Below are positions 1 through 8,549 of a DNA stretch of 64,000 nucleotides, piece after piece. The position numbers and the translations under genes were made by a program. The notes beneath the pieces were generated by a model that did no database searches, was not told where the DNA came from, and worked only from the letters and a program-made list of their open reading frames with translations. How positions within the stretch are numbered: the first letter of the stretch is position 1; the number at the start of each line of letters is the position of its first letter. The stretch is from Neopusillimonas maritima. GTDB taxonomy: Bacteria; Pseudomonadota; Gammaproteobacteria; Burkholderiales; Burkholderiaceae_B. The stretch lies in assembly GCF_040930455.2 (NCBI RefSeq), contig NZ_CP170494.1; one strand, given 5' to 3'.

Positions 1-639
1 ACCCGGATCCGTAATCGTGTAGCCTTTCTCTGCCAACGGTTTGGGAAAACCCAACTCCTTATCGCCCCAGGCATTGCCATCGGCATCATTGGGAAACAAT
101 CCCCCAACACTTTTGTTTGTGGGCAGCGTTTCCCAACCATCGATATACGCGCCAATCACATCCTCAAGCCCCCAAAACATGTGATATGTCCAGTTGAAGC
201 CGGTTTCAGGATTGCCCTGGCGCCCAAAGAACCACGGTTGCCAAGGCACCACGCTCGACACGCAAGGCACTTCATTCAGTTCACATGCATCGCTTACCGG
301 GTTGGCCGTTTCCGGTGTACCCGCTGTTAATACCAATGCCACTTCGTCTTCAAGAATAAGGTCGTTAGCAACCTCACCCGCCCTATTTGGGCTTGATTGA
401 CTGTCCTTCAGAATAATTTCAACCGCGTATTTCGTCCCGTCTACTTCAATACCGTTTTTAAAAACGGCGTTCATTCGATCAATAACCCACCTATCAGCCT
501 CACCAAATGCCGCCAACGGCCCGGTTTGGGGCGATACATAACCAATTTTCAAGGTTTGAGCGGAAAACACCAGCGGGGATGCACTTGTTGCCGCAACCGC
601 CGCCATCGCCTGAATCAATTGTCTGCGTGTCATGTTCAT
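1..639 (-). CDS. ABC transporter substrate-binding protein, branched-chain amino-acid type (partial, runs off the left edge)
   Basis: Reading from 639 leftwards gives 213 codons with no stop before the window edge. The protein starts with a twin-arginine signal (TRRQLIQ, then a hydrophobic Ala-rich run ending near VFSAQ) and continues as a periplasmic-binding fold of the LivJ/urea/aromatic type (LKIGYVSPQTGPLAAFGEA, later PNRAGEVANDLI and VLTAGTPETANPVSDACE). A GGAGAA ribosome site lies just upstream of ATG 639. It follows dctM by 45 bp in the same direction, so it is probably the last visible gene of the hydroquinone operon. Its permease and ATPase genes, if present, lie outside the window. 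The substrate is unknown; an aromatic compound is inferred from context only. Confidence 0.8.
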   Translation of the reverse strand, partial: MNMTRRQLIQAMAAVAATSASPLVFSAQTLKIGYVSPQTGPLAAFGEADRWVIDRMNAVFKNGIEVDGTKYAVEIILKDSQSSPNRAGEVANDLILEDEVALVLTAGTPETANPVSDACELNEVPCVSSVVPWQPWFFGRQGNPETGFNWTYHMFWGLEDVIGAYIDGWETLPTNKSVGGLFPNDADGNAWGDKELGFPKPLAEKGYTITDPG

Positions 640-684
640 GTTGTCTTCTCCTTGTGGTTTTTAAGGTGCTACGGAAAAACATCC

Positions 685-1977
685 CTACCTAACCCAGGTA
701 GTCGGGGCCATGACCAGATCAGGCCATGCGATGATGAGTCCAATAATGACAATACAGGCGGCAAGAAACGGAACCGTGCCGGCAAAAATCGTCGTGAGGG
801 GAATATCAGGGTTAATTGCTTTTACAGTAAACACGTTCATACCAACGGGCGGGGTCAGCATGCCAATCTCAATCATCATGACGACGAAAATACCGAACCA
901 AATCGGGTCTACCCCTAAATTCTGTACAACAGCCAGGAAGATCGGCGCGGTAAGAATCAGCAACCCCATCGACTCCATGACGCAACCCATAACCAGATAG
1001 ATCAGGGCAATGGCAATCAGCACACCAACACGTGATAAGCCAAGGTCTTCAATAAGCATGACCAACTCAAAGGTCATGCCGCTGAGGTTAATGAAATTGG
1101 CGAAAGTGAGCGCACCGAACAAAATGACAAAAATCATCGTAGTGATTTTTGTCGCTTCCATCATGCAATTAATAATGTCTTTAACGGCCAGCCTACGTCG
1201 TGCCACACCTATGGCCAACGCCCCCATTGCGCCAATGCCGGCTGATTCGGTCACGGTAAAAAGGCCACCATACATGCCGCCCATCACCAATATCAGCAAT
1301 ACAACAACAGACCATAATTTGGATGTTTTACGTAACCGCTCACGCATTGATCTCAATTGACCTTGCGGCCCAAGTTTGGGTCTCAAACCAATGGTAATCA
1401 CAATAGCCAGCATAAACAGCAACACCAGTATGAGCCCGGGGAAGAGGGTTCCCAAAAAGAGTTTCTTGATATCCGTTTCGGTGAGCAGACCATACACAAT
1501 AAGCGGCACCGAGGGCGGAATGACTGCGGCCAGCACCCCACCTGACGCAATCGAACCTGTTGAAATCGCGTCGTGATAACCCGACCTTCGCATCGGCGGA
1601 ATAGCCACTTTACTCATCGTGGCCGACGCGGCAATCGAACTTCCCGAAATTGCGCCGAACAAACCACAAGCCAGTACCGTTGCGTGTGCCAACCCGCCTT
1701 TCAAGTGCCCCAGCCAGGCATTCGCCGCGTCATAGAGCTCTTCGGAAATATCGGCTTTAAAAATAAACAAACCCATGAGAATGAACATAGGTAACACCGA
1801 CAACCCGTAATTTGACGACACGTCGACAACCTGCTGAGCCAACATCGTCATGGCAGGATCAAGCCCACGCAAGACAGCAAAACCGGCGGTTCCAATAAGA
1901 ATCATGGAGAAAGCAAGGGGCACACCGATAAAGGCCAGCACCAACACCGCAACGAAACCAATCAGGGCAAGCGTCAT
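685..1977 (-). CDS. dctM: TRAP transporter large permease subunit (DctM family)
   Basis: A 430-residue polytopic membrane protein with the DctM pattern of 12 or so hydrophobic segments and conserved stretches such as SGSSIAASATMSK, PPSVPLIVYG and LTPPVGMNVF. It is the transport channel of a tripartite, ion-driven solute importer. The frame is open further upstream, but ATG 1977 overlaps the dctQ stop (ATGA) and has GGAGAG before it, so this start is preferred. It works with DctQ (small membrane subunit) and DctP (periplasmic receptor), encoded immediately upstream. Its place behind hydroquinone dioxygenase genes suggests import of an aromatic or organic acid; the exact substrate cannot be read from the sequence. 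Confidence 0.9.
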   Translation of the reverse strand: MTLALIGFVAVLVLAFIGVPLAFSMILIGTAGFAVLRGLDPAMTMLAQQVVDVSSNYGLSVLPMFILMGLFIFKADISEELYDAANAWLGHLKGGLAHATVLACGLFGAISGSSIAASATMSKVAIPPMRRSGYHDAISTGSIASGGVLAAVIPPSVPLIVYGLLTETDIKKLFLGTLFPGLILVLLFMLAIVITIGLRPKLGPQGQLRSMRERLRKTSKLWSVVVLLILVMGGMYGGLFTVTESAGIGAMGALAIGVARRRLAVKDIINCMMEATKITTMIFVILFGALTFANFINLSGMTFELVMLIEDLGLSRVGVLIAIALIYLVMGCVMESMGLLILTAPIFLAVVQNLGVDPIWFGIFVVMMIEIGMLTPPVGMNVFTVKAINPDIPLTTIFAGTVPFLAACIVIIGLIIAWPDLVMAPTTWVR

Positions 1978-2468
1978 GAGATCTCTCCACGCGCCGAAGC
2001 CGCCGCTAAAGTATTCACCATCACGGCCGCGAGCAATATCGCCGTTAGCACAGTGAAAGCGAACAACACGTACACCAGCGGTGCCATGGGTAAATCGAGC
2101 ACGATGGTGGCCGCCTGGGTATTGACATACAAACCCGCCTGATCCCATAACCGCCAGGCCAGCAACATAACCGCGAACAAGCTCACGGCATCACACACCG
2201 CCTGTTTAATGCGTAAAGCATGCGCTCCCAGAAGGTTATCTATGAGGCTGACAGTGATGTGACCTCGATCACGGGTAAGAACAGGCAGCCCGGCAAAGAC
2301 TGCCAATGCCATACAAAAGCGGATAATTTCCGTCGCTCCCGTGATTGGACTTGCAAACACATAGCGCATGAAGACATCGACAAAAGTCAGCACTAAGATA
2401 ACCATGAGGGGGAGCACGCATGTCCATTTCAGCACTTGCTCCAATTTCGACGCTAATGGGGTCGTCAT
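1974..2468 (-). CDS. dctQ: TRAP transporter small permease subunit (DctQ family)
   Basis: A 164-residue protein with four predicted membrane helices, the normal size and layout for DctQ. The motif FVDVFMRYVF near residue 30 is typical of the family. It overlaps dctM by 4 bp, implying translational coupling, and starts 11 bp after dctP stops. DctQ bridges the periplasmic receptor and the large channel subunit; it has no transport activity alone. Confidence 0.88.
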   Translation of the reverse strand: MTTPLASKLEQVLKWTCVLPLMVILVLTFVDVFMRYVFASPITGATEIIRFCMALAVFAGLPVLTRDRGHITVSLIDNLLGAHALRIKQAVCDAVSLFAVMLLAWRLWDQAGLYVNTQAATIVLDLPMAPLVYVLFAFTVLTAILLAAVMVNTLAAASARGEIS

Positions 2469-2479
2469 GATGTAGGCCT

Positions 2480-3505
2480 TTATTTTGCGGGCTGACTACC
2501 TTGCGCCTGCTCGATGTAATATTTCAGCGCGGCATCACCATCCACACCCAAGCTTTGTGCGTTAGCCACCCATGCTGCAACAATCGGCTTGCCCAGTTTG
2601 TGCAATTCGTCGTTGAAGGCCGCATCGGCCTCTATAAATTGCACGCCGTCTTTAGCCAAACCTGCCCTTACATCCCGCTCCAATTGATCGTAAACGCTGG
2701 ACCGGGCCGCAAAGGATTCCCCACTCAAGCGCATAATGGCTGCTTGATCCTGCTCTGAAATTTCATCCCACTTTTTCTGGTTAATGAAGAACGCAAAGCT
2801 GGCGGCAGTGATACCACCGGGAACGTCAACAATTGATTTGGCATATGAAGCGGTATTAAACGCCCTTGCATCCATAACCGGGTAACCCGCAAACGCATCA
2901 ACCGTGCCGCCGGAAATAACCTCGTGACTACGCGCAGCGGCCACCGCCACCACACCTGCGCCGGCTGCCTCCATCATTTGAGCAGCCACACCAGGCAACG
3001 CATACACCCGCTTGCCTTGAACATCCTTAATTGAGGTTATCGGCTCTTCCATGCTGTAGATAGGCCCAACCGGAAAAGTAAACATCGATAACACGTGAAC
3101 GCCTTCATATTCATCTACCTTGGCAAAAAACTTTTCGTACGTTTTCCACAAGGCAATCGAACTGCGTTCAGACGTTGAGTTAATGAAAGGTAAATGGGCT
3201 ATTTGCGAAAGCTTGACGTTCCGGGCCATCAAGCCATGAAACATATAAGCGCCGTCTGCAATCCCCTGGGTGACAGCATCAAGTTGGGCCGCCGGCGCCG
3301 CCAGACTTTGTGGTGCAATCGATACCCGCACCCGCCCGTCGGTGGCCTTGTAAACCTCCTTGGCCCAAGGCTTAAGCACCTTCTCATTAATGGTGTGTTT
3401 CGGCGGTAAAAAACTATTAATCAATAAATTGGTCGTCTCGGCCCAACTAACGGTACTGGTCAAAGCCAGTACAGCGGCCGACAGCAGCCCTGTGATGTAT
3501 TTCAT
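2480..3505 (-). CDS. dctP: TRAP transporter substrate-binding protein (DctP family)
   Basis: 341 residues with a Sec signal peptide (MKYITGLLSAAVLALTSTVSWA, cleavage near residue 22), followed by a DctP/TAXI-like receptor with the usual FLPPKHTINEKVLKPWAKEV opening and a substrate-binding core around GKRVYALPGVAAQMMEAAG. It is exported to the periplasm and presents substrate to DctQM. It lies 51 bp downstream of the semialdehyde dehydrogenase gene on the same strand. The family takes up carboxylates; the usual carboxylate-contacting Arg cannot be assigned with confidence by eye. Confidence 0.88.
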   Translation of the reverse strand: MKYITGLLSAAVLALTSTVSWAETTNLLINSFLPPKHTINEKVLKPWAKEVYKATDGRVRVSIAPQSLAAPAAQLDAVTQGIADGAYMFHGLMARNVKLSQIAHLPFINSTSERSSIALWKTYEKFFAKVDEYEGVHVLSMFTFPVGPIYSMEEPITSIKDVQGKRVYALPGVAAQMMEAAGAGVVAVAAARSHEVISGGTVDAFAGYPVMDARAFNTASYAKSIVDVPGGITAASFAFFINQKKWDEISEQDQAAIMRLSGESFAARSSVYDQLERDVRAGLAKDGVQFIEADAAFNDELHKLGKPIVAAWVANAQSLGVDGDAALKYYIEQAQGSQPAK

Positions 3506-3556
3506 TTTTGTCTCCAGAATTTTTAATTTATGTCAGGCGCCATTTAGCCTGCCGCT

Positions 3557-5065
3557 TTAACGCGGATAAAAGGGCGGCACTTTTGCATCAACGTTGACCC
3601 ATACGCTCTTAACCTGCGTATATTCACGCATGGCGTCGAAGCCCATTTCCCGGCCATATCCCGATACACCCACGCCGCCAAACGGCGAACCGGGGTTAAC
3701 GCGTTTGTAGCAATTAATCCAAACCATGCCGCTTTTCATTTCGCGCGCGAACTTGTGCGCGCGTTGCAGGTCTTTTGTCCATAACCCGCCACCCAAACCG
3801 TATTGGGTGCCATTGGCAATTGCCAGCGCTTCCTCATCGGTTTTAAACGTCATCACCGTGGCAAAAGGCCCAAACACTTCTTCCTGAGCGACCCGATCAG
3901 AAGGCGACGCCGCCTTCACAACAGTAGGCATCACGTAGCACCCATGGGCCAACTCACCCTCGCCCGCCTTGCCTCCTAATAACACTTCACCGCCCTGCTC
4001 TTTCGCCACCTCAACGAAACTCAACACCCGCTCTTTATGCTGAATACTGGTTAACGGCCCCATCTCCGTTTCAGGGGCAATGGGATTGCCCATGCGAATA
4101 CTTTGTGCAATGGGCAAAAACTTATCCAGAAAAGCGCGGGCAATACTTTCATGCAAAACAATTCGCGACCCGGCAATACACGCTTGGCCCTGGTTATGGA
4201 AAATAGCTTGCAATGAGCCGTGCACCGCCTGGTCGAGGTCGGCATCGGAAAAAACAATATTGGCACCTTTGCCACCGAGCTCAAGCTGTACTTTTTTCAG
4301 GTTGCCCGAACTGGCCTGGACCACTCGGCGGCCCGTTGCGGTACTGCCGGTAAAAGCAATCTTTGCAATACGCTCGTGTTCGGCAATATATTGCCCGGCA
4401 ACCGAGCCAAGACCCGGCACGATATTCACCACCCCATCGGGCATGCCCGCCTCCGACATGAGCTCTGCAATTCTCAACGTGGTCAGTGGGGTAATCTCGG
4501 CGGGTTTAAGCACAATGCTGTTACCTGCGGCCAGTGCCGGCCCCATTTTCCAACTGGTAAACATTAACGGAAAATTCCACGGCACCACCTGACCCACCAC
4601 GCCCACGGGTTCGCGCAAGGTGTAATTCAGGAAGCCCGCTTCAACCGGAATTTGTTCACCCTGAAATTTATCGGCCATCCCGCCGAAATAACGAAACGTT
4701 CCCGCGGTACGCGGCACGTCGAGAAAGCGGGTATCGCGAATGGGGTGCCCCGTATCCATGGTTTCCAAACGCGCCAGATCTTCCGCATTGGCCTCGATTA
4801 AATCAGCCAACCTAAGCAAAATTCGGCCACGCTCCATCGCCGACAGTCGGCTCCAAACCGGAAATGCCTTCTCGGCGGCAGCCACGGCAAGATCAATATC
4901 CTCCTTGCCGGCCATCGCCACCTGGGCAATCTCGGAATTGTCGTGCGGGTTCAACGTGGCAAGCGTCTCGCCCGACACCGCGTCAACAAATTTTCCATTA
5001 ATAAAAAGCTGGTGGCGTATGGGCGTGCGCAACCCTGCCGCAGCGGCAATATCACTCGGATTCAT
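3557..5065 (-). CDS. hapE: Aldehyde dehydrogenase, probable 4-hydroxymuconic semialdehyde dehydrogenase
   Basis: 502-residue NAD(P)+-dependent aldehyde dehydrogenase. It has the cofactor stretch VPWNFPLMF, the general-base Glu in LELGGKGANIVF (about residue 260) and the nucleophilic Cys in NQGQACIAGSR (about residue 295). ATG 5065 is chosen over upstream codons because GGAG sits 6 nt before it. It directly follows the two dioxygenase subunit genes (about 45 bp gap). In known hydroquinone pathways (hapCDEF, pnpCDE) this position is held by the enzyme oxidising 4-hydroxymuconic semialdehyde to maleylacetate, so that role is inferred. Sequence alone would also fit a betaine-aldehyde dehydrogenase-like enzyme. 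A maleylacetate reductase gene is not in the window. Confidence 0.8.
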   Translation of the reverse strand: MNPSDIAAAAGLRTPIRHQLFINGKFVDAVSGETLATLNPHDNSEIAQVAMAGKEDIDLAVAAAEKAFPVWSRLSAMERGRILLRLADLIEANAEDLARLETMDTGHPIRDTRFLDVPRTAGTFRYFGGMADKFQGEQIPVEAGFLNYTLREPVGVVGQVVPWNFPLMFTSWKMGPALAAGNSIVLKPAEITPLTTLRIAELMSEAGMPDGVVNIVPGLGSVAGQYIAEHERIAKIAFTGSTATGRRVVQASSGNLKKVQLELGGKGANIVFSDADLDQAVHGSLQAIFHNQGQACIAGSRIVLHESIARAFLDKFLPIAQSIRMGNPIAPETEMGPLTSIQHKERVLSFVEVAKEQGGEVLLGGKAGEGELAHGCYVMPTVVKAASPSDRVAQEEVFGPFATVMTFKTDEEALAIANGTQYGLGGGLWTKDLQRAHKFAREMKSGMVWINCYKRVNPGSPFGGVGVSGYGREMGFDAMREYTQVKSVWVNVDAKVPPFYPR

Positions 5066-5110
5066 AATTGCTCCATCCCCGCCCATGCGGGGGTCAGGCT
5101 TCAGAACAGA

Positions 5111-6112
5111 TTAAAAAGAGACGGGCACTTCAGGGGCGTCACCATTTTGAATTTCATACACCAGCTTAGGCGAACCGTTTTCCCACACCAAAAGCATCGA
5201 CCGTTTGGGACTAAACCCCTGGTGGCGGCAATAAGCCGGCATGGCCGCCATGTCGCCCGCTTTCATAATTACGCGCGCAAGCGGCTTGCCCGTAGACTTG
5301 TCGGCGCAATCCCAGTGAATTTCGTCACTCATCTGGAAAAACCACTCAACCCGATCATTTGAATGCAGAATAGGCAGCATGTGCTCTTCCGTAGTGGGGC
5401 ACATATAGCTGTGCTTCACCACACTGGTAAATGATGGATTCCATGTCACTTGCGAGCGGCTTAAAAAAGCGAAAAGGTTGAAAGCATGAACCTCATCCTC
5501 AAAGCCCGGCTCGGGGTGCAGTTCCGGCTCATCTTGTGGAACGTCTGCAAAGGCGCGATTAATCGGGGCGCCTCGCTCGTCTGAACGCAGTGGCAAATCC
5601 CCTTTCAAACCAACACAGCGGGTCGCCAACTCACGGGCGCGTGTAATGGCCGGGCGGTTATGGCCGTTCTTGCGACCATACGGATTGCCCGTTTCCTGAG
5701 GGGCCGCAAACGGGTCAAAGCCTTCGTTTGTCCAATCGTCGAGCATGTGCTCAAACGTCACCCGAATCTGATCGGTGGGAAAGTTTTCCAGCAAGTCCAC
5801 ACCGGCTTCCTTCAACGTTGCGTTAAATGCGCCTGCGTGCAAATCAACGGAATTGTAGTGGTTCACGGTGCCAATCACTTCGTCGAAATTAACACCACCA
5901 TAGAAAAACCCCCACGCCACGTCTCGCATCAACGCTTTCAGGAAGGCCCCCACATCCATACTGTGGGACAACGGACGCCCATCACGGGTTGTCCAGGAAA
6001 TATGTGCAAAGTATTCGTCGCGTCGGAAATGAAATGAACCCAAGGTAAACGCGTGATAGCCGGTAACTGGGTCGGCTTCCGACATAATGACTTGTTCGGT
6101 AACGGCATTCAT
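5111..6112 (-). CDS. hapD: Hydroquinone 1,2-dioxygenase, large (beta) subunit
   Basis: 333-residue protein matching the large subunit of Fe(II) hydroquinone dioxygenases (HapD/PnpD/HqdB), with family stretches DVAWGFFYGGVNFDEV, WTNEGFDPFAAP and HQGFSPKRSMLLVWEN. Candidate iron ligands are His250, Glu256 and His297. Their spacing (6, then 41 residues) equals that of His258/Glu264/His305 in the Sphingomonas enzyme as I recall it. ATG 6112 follows a GAGAGAG stretch; the open frame continues upstream but has no better start. The enzyme opens the hydroquinone ring between C1 and C2 to give 4-hydroxymuconic semialdehyde and needs the small subunit encoded immediately before it. Confidence 0.87.
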   Translation of the reverse strand: MNAVTEQVIMSEADPVTGYHAFTLGSFHFRRDEYFAHISWTTRDGRPLSHSMDVGAFLKALMRDVAWGFFYGGVNFDEVIGTVNHYNSVDLHAGAFNATLKEAGVDLLENFPTDQIRVTFEHMLDDWTNEGFDPFAAPQETGNPYGRKNGHNRPAITRARELATRCVGLKGDLPLRSDERGAPINRAFADVPQDEPELHPEPGFEDEVHAFNLFAFLSRSQVTWNPSFTSVVKHSYMCPTTEEHMLPILHSNDRVEWFFQMSDEIHWDCADKSTGKPLARVIMKAGDMAAMPAYCRHQGFSPKRSMLLVWENGSPKLVYEIQNGDAPEVPVSF

Positions 6113-6140
6113 GTTGTCTCTCTCTATTAAGAATTTAGAA

Positions 6141-6647
6141 TCAGGCGCTTTGGCAGATTTGCGCCCACTTTTCAACCGAAAGGTCGCCCAGGCATGTTTG
6201 CAACACCACCACCCCCGGCTCGGTTGAGCGGAACTGATACGCCGTTTGCTTGGGCAACATACCCTGATGCCCGCGCTTAAGCTTCATCCAGCCCATCTTT
6301 TGCCCTTTGGGCTCGCCTTGAACCAACACCGCCCCATTTTTCTCGGGGTCTTGAACAGTTTGAGACGCATCCAACTTAATCAAATGCACCTCAACATCCG
6401 TATCCATGTTCAATACAAACTCATCGTGCGCGCACGTAAACCAGGGCGACGTGCCCTCGGCACGCAGCGCCTCTAGTACATAAATTTGGTTTTTACCGAA
6501 AACCACCTTTTCCCAGGGCTGGGAATGGCTGGCTATTTCGTAGCAATTTGAGAACGCATAATGCTTGACGTCGTCGGAAATTGGCTCGACACGACCCTTT
6601 TCGTAGCCCTTCAACGAGCCGAAGCGCGTGTTGTAAGTAACTGACAT
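6141..6647 (-). CDS. hapC: Hydroquinone 1,2-dioxygenase, small (alpha) subunit
   Basis: 168 residues, the length expected for the HapC/PnpC small subunit (about 18 kDa). It starts MSVTYNTRFGSLKGYEKG and keeps the cupin-like pattern with ALRAEGTSPWFTCAHDEFV and HQGMLPKQTAYQF. ATG 6647 is preceded by a near-perfect AAAGGAGG site 5 nt upstream, so the longer open frame (to 6692) is rejected. It is the first gene of the operon, 28 bp before hapD, and forms the alpha2beta2 dioxygenase. A LysR-type box and a -10-like hexamer lie upstream. Confidence 0.86.
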   Translation of the reverse strand: MSVTYNTRFGSLKGYEKGRVEPISDDVKHYAFSNCYEIASHSQPWEKVVFGKNQIYVLEALRAEGTSPWFTCAHDEFVLNMDTDVEVHLIKLDASQTVQDPEKNGAVLVQGEPKGQKMGWMKLKRGHQGMLPKQTAYQFRSTEPGVVVLQTCLGDLSVEKWAQICQSA

Positions 6648-6677
6648 ACTTGCCTCCTTTTTGTAATCATGGAGAAA

Positions 6678-6683
6678 AGTATA
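6678..6683 (-). promoter_or_regulatory. -10-like hexamer for the hydroquinone operon
   Basis: On the minus strand the hexamer TATACT (5 of 6 to TATAAT) lies 30 nt before the hapC start codon. No convincing -35 is seen at 16-18 nt, as expected for an activator-dependent promoter. The predicted transcription start is about 6671. Confidence 0.5.
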
Positions 6684-6723
6684 GGTTTGCAACCCCGGAA
6701 CGAGAACCCCACGCCAGCCGACG

Positions 6724-6750
6724 CTATTGTTTGCGATTAGAGAACAATAG
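6724..6750. promoter_or_regulatory. LysR-type regulator box, CTATTGTT-N11-AACAATAG
   Basis: A perfect 8-bp inverted repeat with an 11-bp spacer, containing GTT-N11-AAC. Its centre (about 6737) is roughly 66 bp upstream of the predicted hapC transcription start, where LysR-type recognition sites usually sit. GTT-N11-AAC is the motif I recall for PnpR, the LysR-type regulator of p-nitrophenol/hydroquinone genes in Pseudomonas. No LysR gene is visible nearby, so the regulator would be encoded elsewhere. Confidence 0.65.
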
Positions 6751-6856
6751 GCAGGGATATCCCTTAAGGATGTGTGACTTTTATGACGCTTTCAACCCGT
6801 TCCAACTCGCACCAAATGCTAAACTTTACTTAATTGGACTGTTAAGGGGAAAGATC

Positions 6857-7087
6857 ATGTACCCGATTGGTTATCCGTTTTGGAAACTGGCTGCGCGTTG
6901 CGGTATCACCATACGCATACCTGTTAATGTGGAACGCGACACGCAGGCGCAAGTTTATATCGCCACGTCCCCAAAATTACCCGGTCTGGTTGTGGAAGCC
7001 TCTTCTTTAGATGAGTTAAGAGCAGAAGTAATCGATGTAGCGTCGATGCTTATTGTTACGCAAAGCCCACGGCAAATAAAATATTAA
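6857..7087 (+). CDS. DUF1902 (HicB-like fold) protein
   Basis: 76 residues. The core IRIPVNVERDTQAQVYIATS followed by LPGLVVEASSLDELRAEVIDVASML is the DUF1902/HicB-superfamily beta-alpha-beta fold. ATG 6857 follows AAGGGGAAAG. It is divergent from hapC and convergent with the EamA gene. HicB-type proteins often act as antitoxins with a HicA partner, but no HicA-size gene is adjacent, so this is a stand-alone copy of unknown role. Confidence 0.65.
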   Translation: MYPIGYPFWKLAARCGITIRIPVNVERDTQAQVYIATSPKLPGLVVEASSLDELRAEVIDVASMLIVTQSPRQIKY

Positions 7088-7123
7088 AAGCTGCGGGAAT
7101 CACCCAAAAGCTTTAACCGCGCC

Positions 7124-8044
7124 TCACCGCCCCAAACTCGCCCTAATCCACCCATAGCCACTCACCAGCACAATACCGGCGGTAACCAAAATAGCGCCCA
7201 CCACAAAGCTGGTGTCCAACGGTTCATTCAACAACAACACGCCCAGCACAATGCCGAACATGGGGGTCATAAAAGAAAACACCCCCAGGCGCGATGCCAA
7301 GTATTTGCGTAGCAACCAGAACCAGCACAAATAACTGAAGAACGAAATAACCACGCCTTGAATCAGCACGCTGCCCCACACCATGGGTGTGTGGTTCACT
7401 TCGGTTTGGCCACTTACAACGGCGGCCACCAGCAACAGCGCAAACGCACCAATTAGCTGATACAGCAAAGTTTTGGTGGCCGGCGTGTTCGACAACCCGG
7501 TGTTGCGTATCACCACCGTAGTTAAGCCCCATGCTGCGCCCGCCATCAGGCCCAGGAAGTCGCCTAACAATATATTGCTGGCATTCTCGGCCTGGTTGTC
7601 ACCCGGTGCAAGAAAGGAAATGGCGACCCCCACGAACGCGGCAAAAATACCGAACCACTGCAACGGCGCCAGCCGCTCTTCGGGTATCGTGAAATGCAAA
7701 CCCAGGGCCGCAAAAAACGGTGCAGTATAAAGAAATACGGCCATGTGCGAGGCCGTCGTGTAGCGCAAGCCTTCCCCCAGCAGCAGGAACTCCACCGCAA
7801 ACAAAAAGCCCACCACCAGGCCGGCTTTCCAGGTGCCGTCGCCCAAGCTCAGCGGAATGCCCCGGCGCCACATCACAAACGCCACCAGGGCGGCACCAAT
7901 AATTGAACGCAAGGCAATTTGAAACGTGGGCGCCATGTCGGCCGCCACGGCCTTAATGGCAATTTGCTGAAACGCCCAAATCAAACACAACAACACCATC
8001 AGGCTGAACGCCTGAGAGTCAATTTGCTTTCTGTCTGGGACCAT
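7124..8044 (-). CDS. EamA/DMT-superfamily permease
   Basis: 306 residues with about ten hydrophobic helices in two repeats of the EamA domain (first repeat opens FSLMVLLCLIWAFQQIAIK; second opens LGDFLGLMAGAAWGLTTVVIRN). The drug/metabolite transporter superfamily usually exports amino acids or metabolites from the cytoplasm. ATG 8044 overlaps the stop of the hemerythrin gene by one base (TAATG), so the two genes are probably translated together. The substrate is not predictable. Confidence 0.85.
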   Translation of the reverse strand: MVPDRKQIDSQAFSLMVLLCLIWAFQQIAIKAVAADMAPTFQIALRSIIGAALVAFVMWRRGIPLSLGDGTWKAGLVVGFLFAVEFLLLGEGLRYTTASHMAVFLYTAPFFAALGLHFTIPEERLAPLQWFGIFAAFVGVAISFLAPGDNQAENASNILLGDFLGLMAGAAWGLTTVVIRNTGLSNTPATKTLLYQLIGAFALLLVAAVVSGQTEVNHTPMVWGSVLIQGVVISFFSYLCWFWLLRKYLASRLGVFSFMTPMFGIVLGVLLLNEPLDTSFVVGAILVTAGIVLVSGYGWIRASLGR

Positions 8045-8508
8045 TACGCTTCGTCGGAATGATTCGCTACGCCCCGCCGCACCACAATAGGCACCGCCCC
8101 CAACTGCTTCTTGGCCACCCACTGCGCCAACGAAGCATCCAGGTAATCGGTATGGCCCGGAAACCAGTCGGCCAACGCCACCGACAAGCGGCGAATTTCG
8201 CCGGCTTCGCCACCGCCCTCAACGTATTGCGCCACTTCACGCATGGAATTCAACACCCCCGCGTGCTCATTCGCATGGCACTCACGCGCCGGAAACGCCG
8301 TGGTTTCCATGTAATGCTCTTCCTGCGCGAAATGCGCTTCGCTGTGCTGAATAAGCTTGTACAAATGCGGCAGCAATTCGCTTTCAGGCACCTTCAGCAA
8401 GGCATCCACAATATCAACAAACTCGCGATGCGTATCGTCGAAGGGCTCGTACCCCACCAGAAACTTGTCTGTCCAGGTTAGGGACACCGCCGGGGTGTCA
8501 GTATGCAT
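8044..8508 (-). CDS. Bacteriohemerythrin
   Basis: 154 residues with the di-iron hemerythrin pattern. The ligand series is His29 in FDDTHREFVDIVDALL, then HSEAHFAQEE, then HANEHAGVL, then PGHTDYLD, spaced as in oxygen-binding bacteriohemerythrins. ATG 8508 has AGGTGG 5 nt upstream; a GTG 9 nt earlier is possible. It is cytosolic and probably carries or senses oxygen. It shares a transcript with the EamA permease downstream. Confidence 0.87.
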   Translation of the reverse strand: MHTDTPAVSLTWTDKFLVGYEPFDDTHREFVDIVDALLKVPESELLPHLYKLIQHSEAHFAQEEHYMETTAFPARECHANEHAGVLNSMREVAQYVEGGGEAGEIRRLSVALADWFPGHTDYLDASLAQWVAKKQLGAVPIVVRRGVANHSDEA

Positions 8509-8549
8509 GACGTCCACCTAAATTCAATAACAAAGTCAAAAGGCATCAT

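Noticed and set aside
397..918. Plus-strand frame of 173 codons
   Set aside because: It runs antisense across the start of the ABC receptor and the end of dctM, both strongly supported on the minus strand; composition is not protein-like.
7064..7124. Weak stem AAAGCT...AGCTTT between the convergent DUF1902 and EamA genes
   Set aside because: Only 6 bp with poor pairing inside and no U-tract; not convincing as a terminator.
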